Below are positions 10,430 through 19,953 of a stretch of DNA of 26,722 bases, piece after piece. The notes beneath the pieces are model-generated. The model was not told the origin of the DNA. It made no database searches and saw only the letters and a program-made list of their open reading frames with translations. Position numbers and translations under genes: made by a program. Origin of the DNA: Corallochytrium limacisporum (Eukaryota; Opisthokonta); assembly GCA_002811645.1 (NCBI GenBank), contig PDIP01000127.1, forward strand, positions 1 through 26,722, in the 5' to 3' direction. Position 1 is the stretch's first letter; every line of letters begins with the position of its first letter.

Positions 10430-11443
10430 ATGGGTTCTTCGAAGGGAATGCGGGTGCACTTCCCCAGAAGAATCTGGGTTGCCCTCACAATTCTCATGGT
10501 ACTGCTTGTTACATGGCGGCAGATATGGAACTTCTTCTTTGATGTTCGTCGCTTCCCTGTTACAACTCCTATTGTCCGGAGCCAAAGATCCGGCAACGGA
10601 GATCTGGAAAACGAAGTCGGCTTCGCTATGATTGCAATGGGCTCCTACGCCCGGCAATTGAAGCACCGATCGGCCGTAGAGGCATTACGAGAAATCGGCG
10701 GTTGGGAAGGACCGATCTATATCATCACAGATGCACTCGAGTGCTTTTCGGACAATTCCAATGAGGAATTTAATCTTCCACCCATGCACAATGTACACAT
10801 AGTAACGCCTGACGATGGCATTGACTACGGTCACTCTGGCAGTCGCATGTTGGCGAAGGCCATCAAGACGAAGCTATTCGACCTTATCACGGACGTAGAC
10901 GAACTGGTGTACATGGACACCGACATTCTAGCATCAATTCCAGACTGTGTTGAGCCCATGATTCGTAAGTTTCGGGAACCAGGCTTAGACGTGGAAATGC
11001 TGACGGAGACCATCGGCGGTCCCCACAGCGGTATTTGGTACCTGCGGCGGACGGAAAAGACGGAGCAGTGCATGACGTGTTGGCGGGAAAACATTCTATC
11101 AGGAGACTATCGCATTGACCAGGATGCCATGAAGAACTGCATGGAGAGAGAATTGTGCGGTCCGTTTAGCGGCCGTATTACCACCGAAGTGATGGACTTC
11201 CCGCCAGACGATGAGAACATCATTCATGCCCAGTCTATGCCTATGCCTGCTTGCATGATGCACTACACACGGGCTCGTTGCCTCCGACAAGGAAGAGAGT
11301 TTGTGCAAGCAATGATTGATCGGTATGAATTGCAGACATATCGCAATGGAGAGCCATATTGTGAGAGCATTGCCAACTATCCAAAGGTATACTCCATAGT
11401 TTCCTTTGGTGAGTCTTGTGAACCCATGGAACGGGCGGGATGA
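10430..11443 (+). CDS. Type II membrane GT-A glycosyltransferase-like protein
   Basis: A 337-residue protein with an ATG start. A short basic cytoplasmic tail (1-15) precedes one hydrophobic segment at about 16-37, the usual anchor of Golgi or ER luminal glycosyltransferases. The luminal domain begins near residue 63 with a beta-strand/Rossmann-like start, followed by GWEGPIYIITD (91-101). The KTKLFDLI helix (147-153) leads into the DxD motif DTD at 163-165, inside VYMDTDILASIPD. A DQDA block (230-233) resembles the DQ motif of GT8-like enzymes, and HYTRAR (278-283) could supply a late metal- or nucleotide-binding histidine. Eight or so luminal cysteines suggest disulfides. The fold and nucleotide-sugar use are well supported; the family, donor and acceptor are not known. 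Its stop is 77 bases from the stop of the converging ATG17-like gene. Confidence 0.72.
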   Translation: MGSSKGMRVHFPRRIWVALTILMVLLVTWRQIWNFFFDVRRFPVTTPIVRSQRSGNGDLENEVGFAMIAMGSYARQLKHRSAVEALREIGGWEGPIYIITDALECFSDNSNEEFNLPPMHNVHIVTPDDGIDYGHSGSRMLAKAIKTKLFDLITDVDELVYMDTDILASIPDCVEPMIRKFREPGLDVEMLTETIGGPHSGIWYLRRTEKTEQCMTCWRENILSGDYRIDQDAMKNCMERELCGPFSGRITTEVMDFPPDDENIIHAQSMPMPACMMHYTRARCLRQGREFVQAMIDRYELQTYRNGEPYCESIANYPKVYSIVSFGESCEPMERAG

Positions 11444-11520
11444 TTATCAATCAACTGCGTATCATGTATAATATAAAACATAGCTGCATTTTGGATCGTA
11501 CGGGTCTATGTTGTACGGCA
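11444..11520. terminator. Shared 3' spacer of a convergent gene pair
   Basis: 77 bases separate the stop codons of the glycosyltransferase (+) and the ATG17-like gene (-). On the plus strand an A/T-rich stretch containing ATATAAAA lies around 11471-11478 and may serve 3' end formation. Transcripts of the two genes probably overlap at their 3' ends. Confidence 0.35.
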
Positions 11521-13185
11521 TTACGTGTCCGTTGAGGGTGCGGGACCGATGCCAGCACTGGGAGTCTCATCATCACCGCTAGCCACATCCAACTGTTCCA
11601 GCTGAGGCAAACCCGTGCGGAATGAGTAGGGAGTCACGTCATACTGCACCAACGGTTCTTCCATGAATGGGCACAGACCTGGTGGTAAGATCATCAGGAA
11701 CTGCTCATTCCACTCCCTCTGGCGCTCGAGCTCGCTGTTGTGCATATTCATGAGCTTATTACGAAATTCCTGGGCTGTAGAATTCATTTCTGCCAGGGCG
11801 TTGTAGCGCCGCGGGATCTCCTTCAAGAGACTGGCATAGGCAGTCAAGCACTCCTCATACGTATCGTAGAGTGATTGAGTCTCGTGCACGACGTCATCAA
11901 TGTCTTCCCAGAATCGGTCGAAGTTCGGGTTCAACCATTCCATCTCGTGCATGTTCTCGTGCAACTGAGCTTCCAAGCTCTTGAGATCCCGGAAGAGATC
12001 CTTATACTCCTGAAAAATACGAGCGTAGCGGAAGACTTTCTCGTTACCCTCTCGGCTGAATTTGCTGAGATATGTGCGAAATCGATTTGCAGTGTCAACG
12101 CAGCTGCGCAATTCTGAATTAGTGGTTTTGAAAATTTGAAGGGAACGGGCCAAATCATTGCTGCTGTTCATGTCCTGCATAGTCCGCTTCACTTGCTCTG
12201 CATGGTCCTGTAGTTTGCTGTAGATGCGTCCCACTTCACGCAAATACTGCGGTACCTGTTCCGTAAGGATGCGTCCTCTGACGCTCATTTGGCTCTTTGG
12301 TTGTGAACCGGTCGATGGACTGCGCCCTCGGACCCCGCCGGCAGCATTCTGCGCGTCGGGAACTGTGCCGGAGGCATCCCGTGCTGGTAGCTCTAACTGA
12401 TTGGACGCTGTAGAGATGCTCGCATCGTCAAAATTGTGCAACACTCTGATGCTCTTTTCCCGGATGAGATCAAAACGGTATTGAATTGAGGTGACGATCT
12501 CATTAAAGCGATCCAAGATGCTGACGCACTTCTTTTGGCTGGAAAGAAACCTGGTCTTCAAAGCATCGAGCGTCACCAAGTCAATGAACCCAAATAAGGA
12601 ATCATATTCTGTCGGAACATCGTCTTCTCTATCATTTTTGTCGTAAGTGATTTGCTTCTGGCTCTCAGGGGTTGCTGTTTGCAGGGTTCCTGTGCCTGGT
12701 GGATGCGTGGGTACGACACCAGCCGTGCCGGTCGGAGTCATTCCAGTCTGCTGCGACTGCAGATATGAATCAGCGGCGCCCGCGAACGCGCTGCCTTCAA
12801 ATTCCAAGTTCTGAATGACTAGTGATCGAATCGGCTTCGGCAATGTAGCCTTTTGCATGCGCGTACAAACGTCGTTTAGCAATGCTTCCGTTTCTGTTTG
12901 TTTGCTGGTCACCGAGTCGAGCTGTCTCTGTAATTCTTGAACATGGCTGACCAGTTGATCAATCAATGCAGCAAGCACTTCAATTTGGTCTCTGAGTACC
13001 ATTCTGGCTTTCACAAGCTGCAGTGCCATGTCATCCAGGTTCCTGAAATCCATGTTCACACGCTCTGTGTACACATGAGACTTTTCGTAGATCTTGGCCA
13101 CCATCTCTACCGCCAAATTGGCATTGTGGGATAGTTTGGCCAGTTGAGCGACCTCATCCCCAATCGACGAGTCCACTAGATCCAT
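11521..13185 (-). CDS. ATG17: ATG17-like autophagy scaffold (coiled-coil) protein
   Basis: A 554-residue protein with an ATG start, no signal peptide and no membrane segment. Helical coiled-coil sequence covers about 10-115 and 305-500, with low-complexity Gly/Pro/Ser/Thr linkers at about 130-190 and 255-305. Two landmarks fit the ATG17/ATG11/FIP200 family: a YDSLFGFIDLVTLDALK block at 194-210, like the family's L-[YF]-x-F-[VI]-D-x-x-x-[VL]-x-x-L-K motif after the first helices, and a C-terminal LPPGLCPFMEEP...YDVTP block (500-519), like the LP-x-x-L-x-P-x-x-x-EPP-x-x-Y-x-[VI]-x-P ending of fungal Atg17. Length is near fungal Atg17 and far below FIP200 or plant ATG11. If right, it scaffolds the Atg1/ULK kinase complex at the phagophore assembly site. 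The family call rests on these motifs and architecture; a generic coiled-coil protein is the alternative. Confidence 0.65.
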   Translation of the reverse strand: MDLVDSSIGDEVAQLAKLSHNANLAVEMVAKIYEKSHVYTERVNMDFRNLDDMALQLVKARMVLRDQIEVLAALIDQLVSHVQELQRQLDSVTSKQTETEALLNDVCTRMQKATLPKPIRSLVIQNLEFEGSAFAGAADSYLQSQQTGMTPTGTAGVVPTHPPGTGTLQTATPESQKQITYDKNDREDDVPTEYDSLFGFIDLVTLDALKTRFLSSQKKCVSILDRFNEIVTSIQYRFDLIREKSIRVLHNFDDASISTASNQLELPARDASGTVPDAQNAAGGVRGRSPSTGSQPKSQMSVRGRILTEQVPQYLREVGRIYSKLQDHAEQVKRTMQDMNSSNDLARSLQIFKTTNSELRSCVDTANRFRTYLSKFSREGNEKVFRYARIFQEYKDLFRDLKSLEAQLHENMHEMEWLNPNFDRFWEDIDDVVHETQSLYDTYEECLTAYASLLKEIPRRYNALAEMNSTAQEFRNKLMNMHNSELERQREWNEQFLMILPPGLCPFMEEPLVQYDVTPYSFRTGLPQLEQLDVASGDDETPSAGIGPAPSTDT

Positions 13186-14686
13186 TTTGTTGGGACGAAT
13201 AGAAATGTTTATAATGCCCCACTTTCTATGGTCAACTACATGGTTGGAGTTGCTCAGACGACCCGCTTTGTTGTCTCTGTCCAGGCCTCGCCGTTACATT
13301 CCTATGGAGCCCCGTGTAGGAACATTTTCCAATCAGAATTATTAATTTCTCCTCAGAAATATATACCATTCTAAATATTGAGCAACGTGCTGCTGACTTA
13401 CTCTACCGTGTGCAGCCTTACATTACAAACTACCAAGGCATTATCCTGAAAGCTCTCAGGCCTCCTTTCGTCGCCCGCTGCCCCGACTTTCCTTGCACCC
13501 GCTCTTGGCTTACTCCCCGGGTCAATCCCCCAACCACCCGGATCGAGCTGGTCGGCTTCTGCCAGGGACGGTCGGTAGGGTAGCCGGAGGGGAGCCTTCT
13601 GCGACAGACCGAAATATTATGCGGGTACCACCTCTCAGGCAACGACGTTCCACAACGTCCGAACTCGCTTGCCAACACAAATTCTAAGAGTCCCGCTTTC
13701 GGTTCTGTTCTCCACTCCTGATTGCGGCTCTTGATTGTGATTGGATCATGATTGGGATATATCTGCGTGGCCACAAAGGAGACCGTGCACCGTTTGCTGG
13801 ACCGCTGGGGCTCTGTTGGGGCCGCCCCCGGGGGGTGGGGGGAGATTATGCCTGACCGGCCCCTGAAACTCTCTCGACTCCTCGTTCGGCTCTTTCGTCT
13901 GTTCGGAAGAGGCGCACTTCCAAGAAATTCACCTGACCCCTAACACAGGTCAGCATTTCATAGCGCTCCGCTGCAGCTGATAAAAGCCACAACAAAAACT
14001 TGTCGCGGGTTCTGATCGAAATATTGCCTTCGTCACCTTTAGCAAGTGCATCAAGTGATCCGTAGGCAGCCAGAGAAGGCGCAAAACAAACTCCTCACTC
14101 TCTGTGCCCACGTACACTTCGCACTTTCTTTGTTCGGAAAACAATTTGCCCTCGGAGAGTGGCTAAATTTAGCCGACTATCCGACAAAGGAGAAATTAAC
14201 TGGCTGGGACACCAAGGATCGGAGATGCTAACAAGACCTATACCTTTTGACTGACTCCGTGCCCCCGCAAGCAATGGGATCGTGATGTATGGCGAGACGA
14301 CTGGGGCAGTCTGCGGAGTGCGGTCAACTGATCACCAACTCCACTGGCTAGGCTATTCTTCAATGGGACAAGTTGTGTAGTACCAGGTGTCAACAAGCCT
14401 GGCCCACCCACGAACCCGTCCCCCTTCCAAACCCTTAGGGTTTTTCTCTCTCTTTCTCCGGAGCTCTGCACACAAAAAAACGAGGCAGCATCGCACAACC
14501 ATTGCGCACAACTAGGCACCGCGCACGCTGTGTTCCCGTACTCTTGCGGACTGTTTCCTTCACTTGACTGCCGTCGCTGAGGATCTTGACTGGTCTTGGT
14601 CTGCGAGGTTTCTCGTGACATACACAGAGATAGAGACTTGTCATTAGAACAAACCAATTGTTGGCAGATACACTCAGTCAGTTCGT
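13186..14686. other. Intergenic region between divergent genes
   Basis: About 1.5 kb upstream of both the ATG17-like gene (-) and the hydrolase (+), so it must hold both promoters. Minus-strand open frames of 60-115 codons show no recognisable domain. A C5/G6-TG6 tract lies at 13825-13842. I saw no RNA gene. Confidence 0.6.
13825..13842. repeat. C-run/G-run tract
   Basis: Five C then six G, one T and six G. Same style as the tracts near 7980, 9390 and 26370. Confidence 0.75.
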
Positions 14687-14737
14687 ATGCCAAGGTACTT
14701 CATAGCCGCTTACCTGTTGTTAAGGTTGATGAGATGA
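14687..14737 (+). promoter_or_regulatory. Upstream ORF overlapping the hydrolase start
   Basis: An ATG at 14687 opens a 16-codon hydrophobic peptide (MPRYFIAAYLLLRLMR) whose TGA at 14735-14737 overlaps the hydrolase ATG (14734) as ATGA. It is in another frame from the hydrolase. If transcribed it could limit or couple translation of the main frame. It could also be the first exon of a leader joined by an unseen intron (a GTACTT follows at 14695). Confidence 0.3.
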
Positions 14738-15984
14738 TCTATCAGAGCAGCCTCGAAGTACACGAGACAAACATGCTTGAGCAAGTGAAGCCGGGAAAGG
14801 ACAGTGGTGTCCAACTGGTGCATCAGCACGTGAAGGTGGAAGCTCCCGTCACGGAACAATCCTACCAGGCTGTTGATGTGCAACTACCTGCACTCTGGGC
14901 CGAAAAGAGAGCACGGCCCGACCCTGAGCCCACAGAGGAAATGAAGAAGATCTCCAAGTATCCCGCGGCTCTTGCAATCCGCGCCCGATTTGAGAAAGAA
15001 ATGCGCCAGGTGCCCAAGGCCGCGTACGAAGGCTGCCAGGTGACTCCCTTTTCCATCAAGACGGAATCTGGAAACGATTTGGAACTGACCCACACTGTCT
15101 CCTCCAAGGACGAAGCGAAGAGCCGCGGTGTCATTATCTACTTCCACGGCGGTGCCTATAAGTTCGGGTCACCGCGGTCCCATGAATCTCTGATCTGCTG
15201 GCTGGCTTACGCTACCGAAATGGATATCGTGGCACCAGATTACCGTATGTGGCCAGAATACGACCACACCGCTTGGATTGAAGACGCGATCAATACCTAC
15301 AAGTGGGTCATTCAGGAGTGTAAAGTCGACCCGTCTAAGGTTGTATTCTCCGGTGATTCTGCGGGTGGCAACCTGACTGTAGTGGCCGTAATGGCTATCA
15401 TCAAGCACAACGAAGCAATCAAGAACGGTACCGGTACGGGCACTCCCTTGCCTATGCCCGCCTGTGCTGTGCCTTTGTCGCCCTGGCTAGACATTTTGGC
15501 AGAGGGTACAAGCTATGAAGACAATGATCGACTGGACTGGATGCTTGGTGGTCCGTTGAGCACAGTCTCTGTGAAGGAGAACTCGTTTGTTCTGAAGAAG
15601 GCAGATGTTCAGGCGGCGCGGAAGGATCCATCCCTGCGCAACGCACTTTTAAAGGATCCGTTGCTGTCTCCCGTCCACGCACCCCCGGAGTGGCTGAGCC
15701 AGCTCTGTCCTATGCTCATCCACGTCAGCAGCACTGAAATCATTTACTCGGACTCCGTCACATTCTACAATCGGGCCCGGTTTGCGAAGTGCAAGGAGAT
15801 CATTCTCAAAGAATGGCCCAACATGCCCCATGTCTGGCACGCCATGGCACACATTCTACCTGAGGGCGTGGATGCAATCCAGGACATTGCAAAGTATATT
15901 CAAGGCCATCTGACCGCACCGGCGGTCTTTGCTACCCTGAGAGAAAAAGTACAATCCTTCAAGTTGACACGTAGCTCCCTGTAG
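14734..15984 (+). CDS. HSL-family alpha/beta hydrolase (esterase/lipase)
   Basis: A 416-residue protein from the first in-frame ATG. The frame is open back to about 14596 but has no ATG there. An oxyanion-hole motif HGGAY at 138-142 and the nucleophile elbow GDSAGG at 207-212 (Ser209) are those of the hormone-sensitive-lipase/alpha-beta hydrolase-3 family. The acid position sits in HVSSTEIIYSDS (330-341), where a Glu (E335) replaces the usual Asp, and the catalytic His is probably H366 in MPHVWH. An N-terminal cap region of about 100 residues, partly acidic and Pro-rich, precedes the core. Family members hydrolyse carboxyl esters such as acetylated sterols, acylglycerols or xenobiotic esters; the substrate here is unknown. 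No clear signal peptide or anchor begins at this ATG. The stop is 88 bases from that of the converging gene. Confidence 0.87.
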   Translation: MIYQSSLEVHETNMLEQVKPGKDSGVQLVHQHVKVEAPVTEQSYQAVDVQLPALWAEKRARPDPEPTEEMKKISKYPAALAIRARFEKEMRQVPKAAYEGCQVTPFSIKTESGNDLELTHTVSSKDEAKSRGVIIYFHGGAYKFGSPRSHESLICWLAYATEMDIVAPDYRMWPEYDHTAWIEDAINTYKWVIQECKVDPSKVVFSGDSAGGNLTVVAVMAIIKHNEAIKNGTGTGTPLPMPACAVPLSPWLDILAEGTSYEDNDRLDWMLGGPLSTVSVKENSFVLKKADVQAARKDPSLRNALLKDPLLSPVHAPPEWLSQLCPMLIHVSSTEIIYSDSVTFYNRARFAKCKEIILKEWPNMPHVWHAMAHILPEGVDAIQDIAKYIQGHLTAPAVFATLREKVQSFKLTRSSL

Positions 15985-16072
15985 ACGACGCTCGACGATC
16001 ACGGTGATAGCTATGGCATGATCTCATTAAATGTCTGTAGAGCTTTGCTATATTATGAAAAAGTTTTAATGC
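15985..16072. terminator. Shared 3' spacer with poly(A)-like signals on both strands
   Basis: Between the stops of the hydrolase (+) and the large helical protein gene (-). ATTAAA occurs at 16026-16031 on the plus strand and at 16065-16070 on the minus strand, each downstream of its own stop, which fits eukaryotic polyadenylation signals. The 3' UTRs must be short or overlapping. Confidence 0.4.
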
Positions 16073-19000
16073 TCAGATGCGCATATGGGAGTGATGAATG
16101 CGTCCGACGTAGGCCAGACGGTGGGCCGGCTCTTGCTGAGTGATATCGCCCCAGGGGGCGCGAGGTCCGATGGTACCCCCGCCACCGAGATCTTTGTGAC
16201 TGATGGACTCAGGGGGAACATGTGCTTCCCAGAGCGCATCATCGTCCTGATCATCCACATTGTGGACGTAGTGGACATCACTCCTGATATCTTCTTTCGT
16301 CTGTTCGCCTGCGTCGTGGGGAAGGACGGTTTTGATGTCATTCCTTTCCTCATCTAGCGTCCAAGCAGCAAAGCGATTGCCCTCAAGGAGATTTGCAAAA
16401 TATGCTTGCTGCTGCAGGCTCAACAGGCGGCATGCCTTCTCCAGCTTTACAGCAGTGCGCTTGTGTGGCTTGATACCCCAATGGAGCATAGTATCCCAGA
16501 TTTCCAGTGCCAAAGTTACATTTGGAGTCAAAAGCGTGTCACCCATGACCAAGCGTCGGATGAGTACATCAGCCGACTCCGGGTATAGGCTCTTCCGCGC
16601 AAACTCGTCTGAAGAATGCACACGACTCATGAATTGCTTTGCCAAGTGTCGAATGCTCAGAATGTCACGGACGGAACGGATACCTAAACGGAACGTCTCA
16701 TAGTCGATATTGTCTTCCCGATCAATGTAGTTTGAAATCAGCTCCATTGCATATCCACCCATGACCCTGGGCCGGTTGCTTGCACAGTAAAAGAGCGCCC
16801 GGAGATCCTTGCCGACCAAGAATTGCTCATGGGAGTGAGTATGACGCTGTAACTGCAGCCAAGCCACAGAGGCTCTCACCTCATGCTCATTCTTGCACAA
16901 CTTCAGAAAGGAATCCAAAGCATCGTCCTCAAGATCCCCACCCTTGAAGTCACAGAATAAGACCACATCTTGCAACACTTGCTTGAGACTGTCAGTGTCC
17001 TTGCGTCCACGAGCCTGCATAGCCGTGGCCATCATTTGAATTCCAATAGAAGCACTGCTAGTCCACATTGGGTTCCCCTTGATTATCTCGTACCATAGGA
17101 AGTCCGCAAACTTGGCGTCCCGCCACCCAATATGCTTCAGAAGATAGGAGACAAAGTCAGTATTGAAGTCCATGCCAGGCATACGGAGCCATCCCTTGGC
17201 AGTGTTGATGGCTTGGCTGTGCAGTCTGGCTTCATTCAGCCGCTGGATCATTGAATACACATCCTCACTGGTAATCATCGTCGCAGTAGCGTCCCAGGTT
17301 TCAGGTCCGCGGGCCAATATTCTCTGACCGAGATGCTTTGAAGCATAGTATAGATCCCTTGCACTACCTTCTGTCATGATCTCGCGTATGATTCTCTGTG
17401 AGACCTGGTCATATGTCTGCAAAGAGTCAGCTTGTACAACGTCCAGGAAGTTCAATGTCTCCTCAATGCCAGTCTGCACGTATAAGCTCAGGGCCGTGGA
17501 GTAGACATAGTTGATAGCCACTGGACCGTTACTGCTGGTGACACTCTCCCGCAGACCCTGGTACACCTGAACAAGACCACCAGCACTTCCACCATGCCAC
17601 TCATGGTGAATGTCACCTACAGATAGCGCCGGGAAGTTTGTATCCAGAAACTTGAGCACGGTATCTGGATCCCTAGCGGTGCTCTTGTGCAGATGTTCAA
17701 AACTATGCGGAGTCATTTCTTTGAAGTTTAGGGCTTCAAGCAATGTTGTTACACTAGCATGTTCCGAGAGTGTGGATCGATATTGCTGGTATTGCACATC
17801 CTCCGCGGCCTTCGACATCGCTTCTATGCGCTCAGTGATGTAAGGATTAATCGCATTAGGCCATTGACGCACCATAGTTTCCATGGCCCCCCTAATGAAG
17901 GCCAAAGACATTGCATCAACGTGATACCTGTCTTCCATGACACTTATCATATCAATTAGATCCCTTGATTCAAGTGGTACATGAGATGTTCCAAGACGAC
18001 GCAGAAACTTTGCCGGTGAGCCAGCACCAGTAACTTCACAAAGCGCCGCAAATATGGGAGACGAGAGTCGCATAAGTGTGCCTTGATTATGTGACAACCG
18101 TGGAAGCGCCCTTGACAACAGCCTGAGCAAATGCTGGTCATTGTTCGCAGCCGCCACAGTCAAAATGTCTGCGAAACAAGAAGTCATGTGCTCTGGCCGC
18201 CAGGATAGGAGCAATTCAGGCTTTTCTTCCGCCATGGATACAACAGTCCTCATCAACAGTGAGGTCATTTCCTGTAGCCTCTCGGGCGACATGACTTGCT
18301 TACCGGCTTCCAGATTCGACGCAGCCGCAACCACTTTCATGAATGAGTTGTTCAGGCTGTGGTCCAGGATTGCCTGCACCACCCGCGGTTCCGGAACCAG
18401 ACCCTCGCCCAACATGCCCGCAGCAATGCGAATCGCACTCTCAAAGTCACCCCGGTTCAACTTGTGGGAAATAAGCCGATTCATGTCCAAGGTACCATTG
18501 GTCTTGCACACCACGTCATTTCTAAGGGATAGTCTCAAAATCTTCTGCACCCCCGTCACAGGTAAATCCATATCGGCCATTGTAGCGTGAAGCTCATGCA
18601 AGGTTTCCCGGTTCAATTTGTACTCCACCGGCATTGCATCCAAGTACACAGCCAGAGCGTCCAACATAGACTGGTCCCTACAATGGCGCACCACTCCAGC
18701 CGCCACTTCAGGCGAAAACAGGACCTCCCGACTTTCCGAGGCAACTACAGTCCTCATGAACTCCGGCAGATCTATCCGCGGTACTGCGCCCATTCGCTGC
18801 AGATTGGTCCGTCCCGCAGCACCCTTGCCTGCTGCGCACTGGTACGGTATACGTTGAATGTGCCTCACCGCCAGCGGATCTTGGTCCATCAAATCAAATA
18901 GTCTGTATCGTCCTTCCATGGTATGTCTATTCGCACGCCAATTGCTCAAAAACCGTTTCTGTTGATATGTACCAGCACCTTTCCGACGAAATTGTGAAGT

Positions 19001-19294
19001 GCGGTACAGTTGCATGCTCTGGAAATTGACTAGGTTTGCTTTTGGTGCTCCATTTCGTATCCGCAGTCCACCTCCAAGAATAGATTGACTAAAATGCATA
19101 CGTTTCCATGGGCAATTATTTGATCCTTCAACAGCAGCTGAGGTCTTTGATCGCTGGTGCCTGCTTTGAAACCCGGCTACTAATGTCGTCGATCGTAGTC
19201 GAAGACATGATAGGGTACCTGCTGCCAGCCCTGCACTGGTCGATCCTGCAGCGCGGATCAGAGTACGGTCTTCCTCTTCAAAGAGGCAGTACAT
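16073..19294 (-). CDS. Large helical-repeat protein, probably mitochondrial (PPR-like)
   Basis: A 1073-residue open frame from an ATG at 19294. A second in-frame ATG at 19099 (residue 66) starts a stretch rich in Arg, Ser, Gln and Asn with almost no acidic residues for about 50 residues, typical of a mitochondrial presequence, so the real start may be 19099 (1008 residues). The sequence between the two ATGs is also Arg/Ser/Ala-rich after an acidic beginning. The body is almost wholly alpha-helical, with no membrane segment. A segment near 928-960 (LALEIWDTMLHWGIKPHKRTAVKL) reads like one pentatricopeptide repeat; elsewhere repeats are too weak to see by eye. The tail (about 975-1073) is acidic, then Gly/Pro-rich. 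RNA handling or ribosome assembly in mitochondria would be typical for such proteins, but this is inference. I do not recognise an orthologue. Confidence 0.6.
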   Translation of the reverse strand: MYCLFEEEDRTLIRAAGSTSAGLAAGTLSCLRLRSTTLVAGFQSRHQRSKTSAAVEGSNNCPWKRMHFSQSILGGGLRIRNGAPKANLVNFQSMQLYRTSQFRRKGAGTYQQKRFLSNWRANRHTMEGRYRLFDLMDQDPLAVRHIQRIPYQCAAGKGAAGRTNLQRMGAVPRIDLPEFMRTVVASESREVLFSPEVAAGVVRHCRDQSMLDALAVYLDAMPVEYKLNRETLHELHATMADMDLPVTGVQKILRLSLRNDVVCKTNGTLDMNRLISHKLNRGDFESAIRIAAGMLGEGLVPEPRVVQAILDHSLNNSFMKVVAAASNLEAGKQVMSPERLQEMTSLLMRTVVSMAEEKPELLLSWRPEHMTSCFADILTVAAANNDQHLLRLLSRALPRLSHNQGTLMRLSSPIFAALCEVTGAGSPAKFLRRLGTSHVPLESRDLIDMISVMEDRYHVDAMSLAFIRGAMETMVRQWPNAINPYITERIEAMSKAAEDVQYQQYRSTLSEHASVTTLLEALNFKEMTPHSFEHLHKSTARDPDTVLKFLDTNFPALSVGDIHHEWHGGSAGGLVQVYQGLRESVTSSNGPVAINYVYSTALSLYVQTGIEETLNFLDVVQADSLQTYDQVSQRIIREIMTEGSARDLYYASKHLGQRILARGPETWDATATMITSEDVYSMIQRLNEARLHSQAINTAKGWLRMPGMDFNTDFVSYLLKHIGWRDAKFADFLWYEIIKGNPMWTSSASIGIQMMATAMQARGRKDTDSLKQVLQDVVLFCDFKGGDLEDDALDSFLKLCKNEHEVRASVAWLQLQRHTHSHEQFLVGKDLRALFYCASNRPRVMGGYAMELISNYIDREDNIDYETFRLGIRSVRDILSIRHLAKQFMSRVHSSDEFARKSLYPESADVLIRRLVMGDTLLTPNVTLALEIWDTMLHWGIKPHKRTAVKLEKACRLLSLQQQAYFANLLEGNRFAAWTLDEERNDIKTVLPHDAGEQTKEDIRSDVHYVHNVDDQDDDALWEAHVPPESISHKDLGGGGTIGPRAPWGDITQQEPAHRLAYVGRIHHSHMRI

Positions 19295-19953
19295 GGTTTA
19301 TTTCATCAGAAGAAGGTTACCTCAAATGCTCTGGACCTCACATATTTCGTTGTTTACAAATTCCAGGGAAAACTCCCTGCCAGTTTCTTGCCGCGTCTAC
19401 TTCGCCAAGTTACTCGATGCCATATTTCATCTATTTTATCATGTCGTGCATCTACCACACGGAAGAATCATGCGATATTTGTATACGTGCTTCTATTGTG
19501 ATTCACAGTTCAAATAGCCGCCAGTTGGCCACGCACTTGTCCCCCCGAACTCCTCGGCTGGAGCCCCATGCTTCCCAGGACCCCCCCCCCCCAAGGTAGA
19601 CCAGTTGGGTGCACCGTGGGTGAGACCCCTGGTACCCCACCACCCCACCATTTGTACTGCATCTGACGCATTGTTCACTATGGTGGGGTAACTGAAACTG
19701 TGGAGCTTTCCCATAAACAAAGGTGGGCAGTTTCACCAACAAATTTCCATTCACGGCTCCAGGCCTTCCGGCCCCCCTGTGCCAAGCCATTCCCGTGGTG
19801 CAATATTAAAAGTAAATGAAGTGCTGGCTTTTGGTATATTTATTACTAAGTTGGCATTCTTTAATTAGTTTTTTAATTTCCTTGGTAAGGACCCGGCGGA
19901 AACCCCTCCGGTGCCAGCTTGAGTGACTTCGAAGCCACATTTCCCCTTTTGTA
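19295..19953. other. Intergenic region between tandem minus-strand genes
   Basis: About 0.66 kb downstream of the AHCYL-type gene and upstream of the helical protein gene. It holds the 3' region of the former and the promoter of the latter, plus a C12 run. No gene is supported. Confidence 0.6.
19581..19592. repeat. C12 run
   Basis: Twelve consecutive C in the spacer between the AHCYL-type gene and the helical protein gene. Length may be unreliable because of slippage. Confidence 0.8.

Noticed and set aside
14596-14733. Upstream extension of the hydrolase reading frame.
   Set aside because: It would start at TTG; the first in-frame ATG is 14734 and the extension has no conserved motif.
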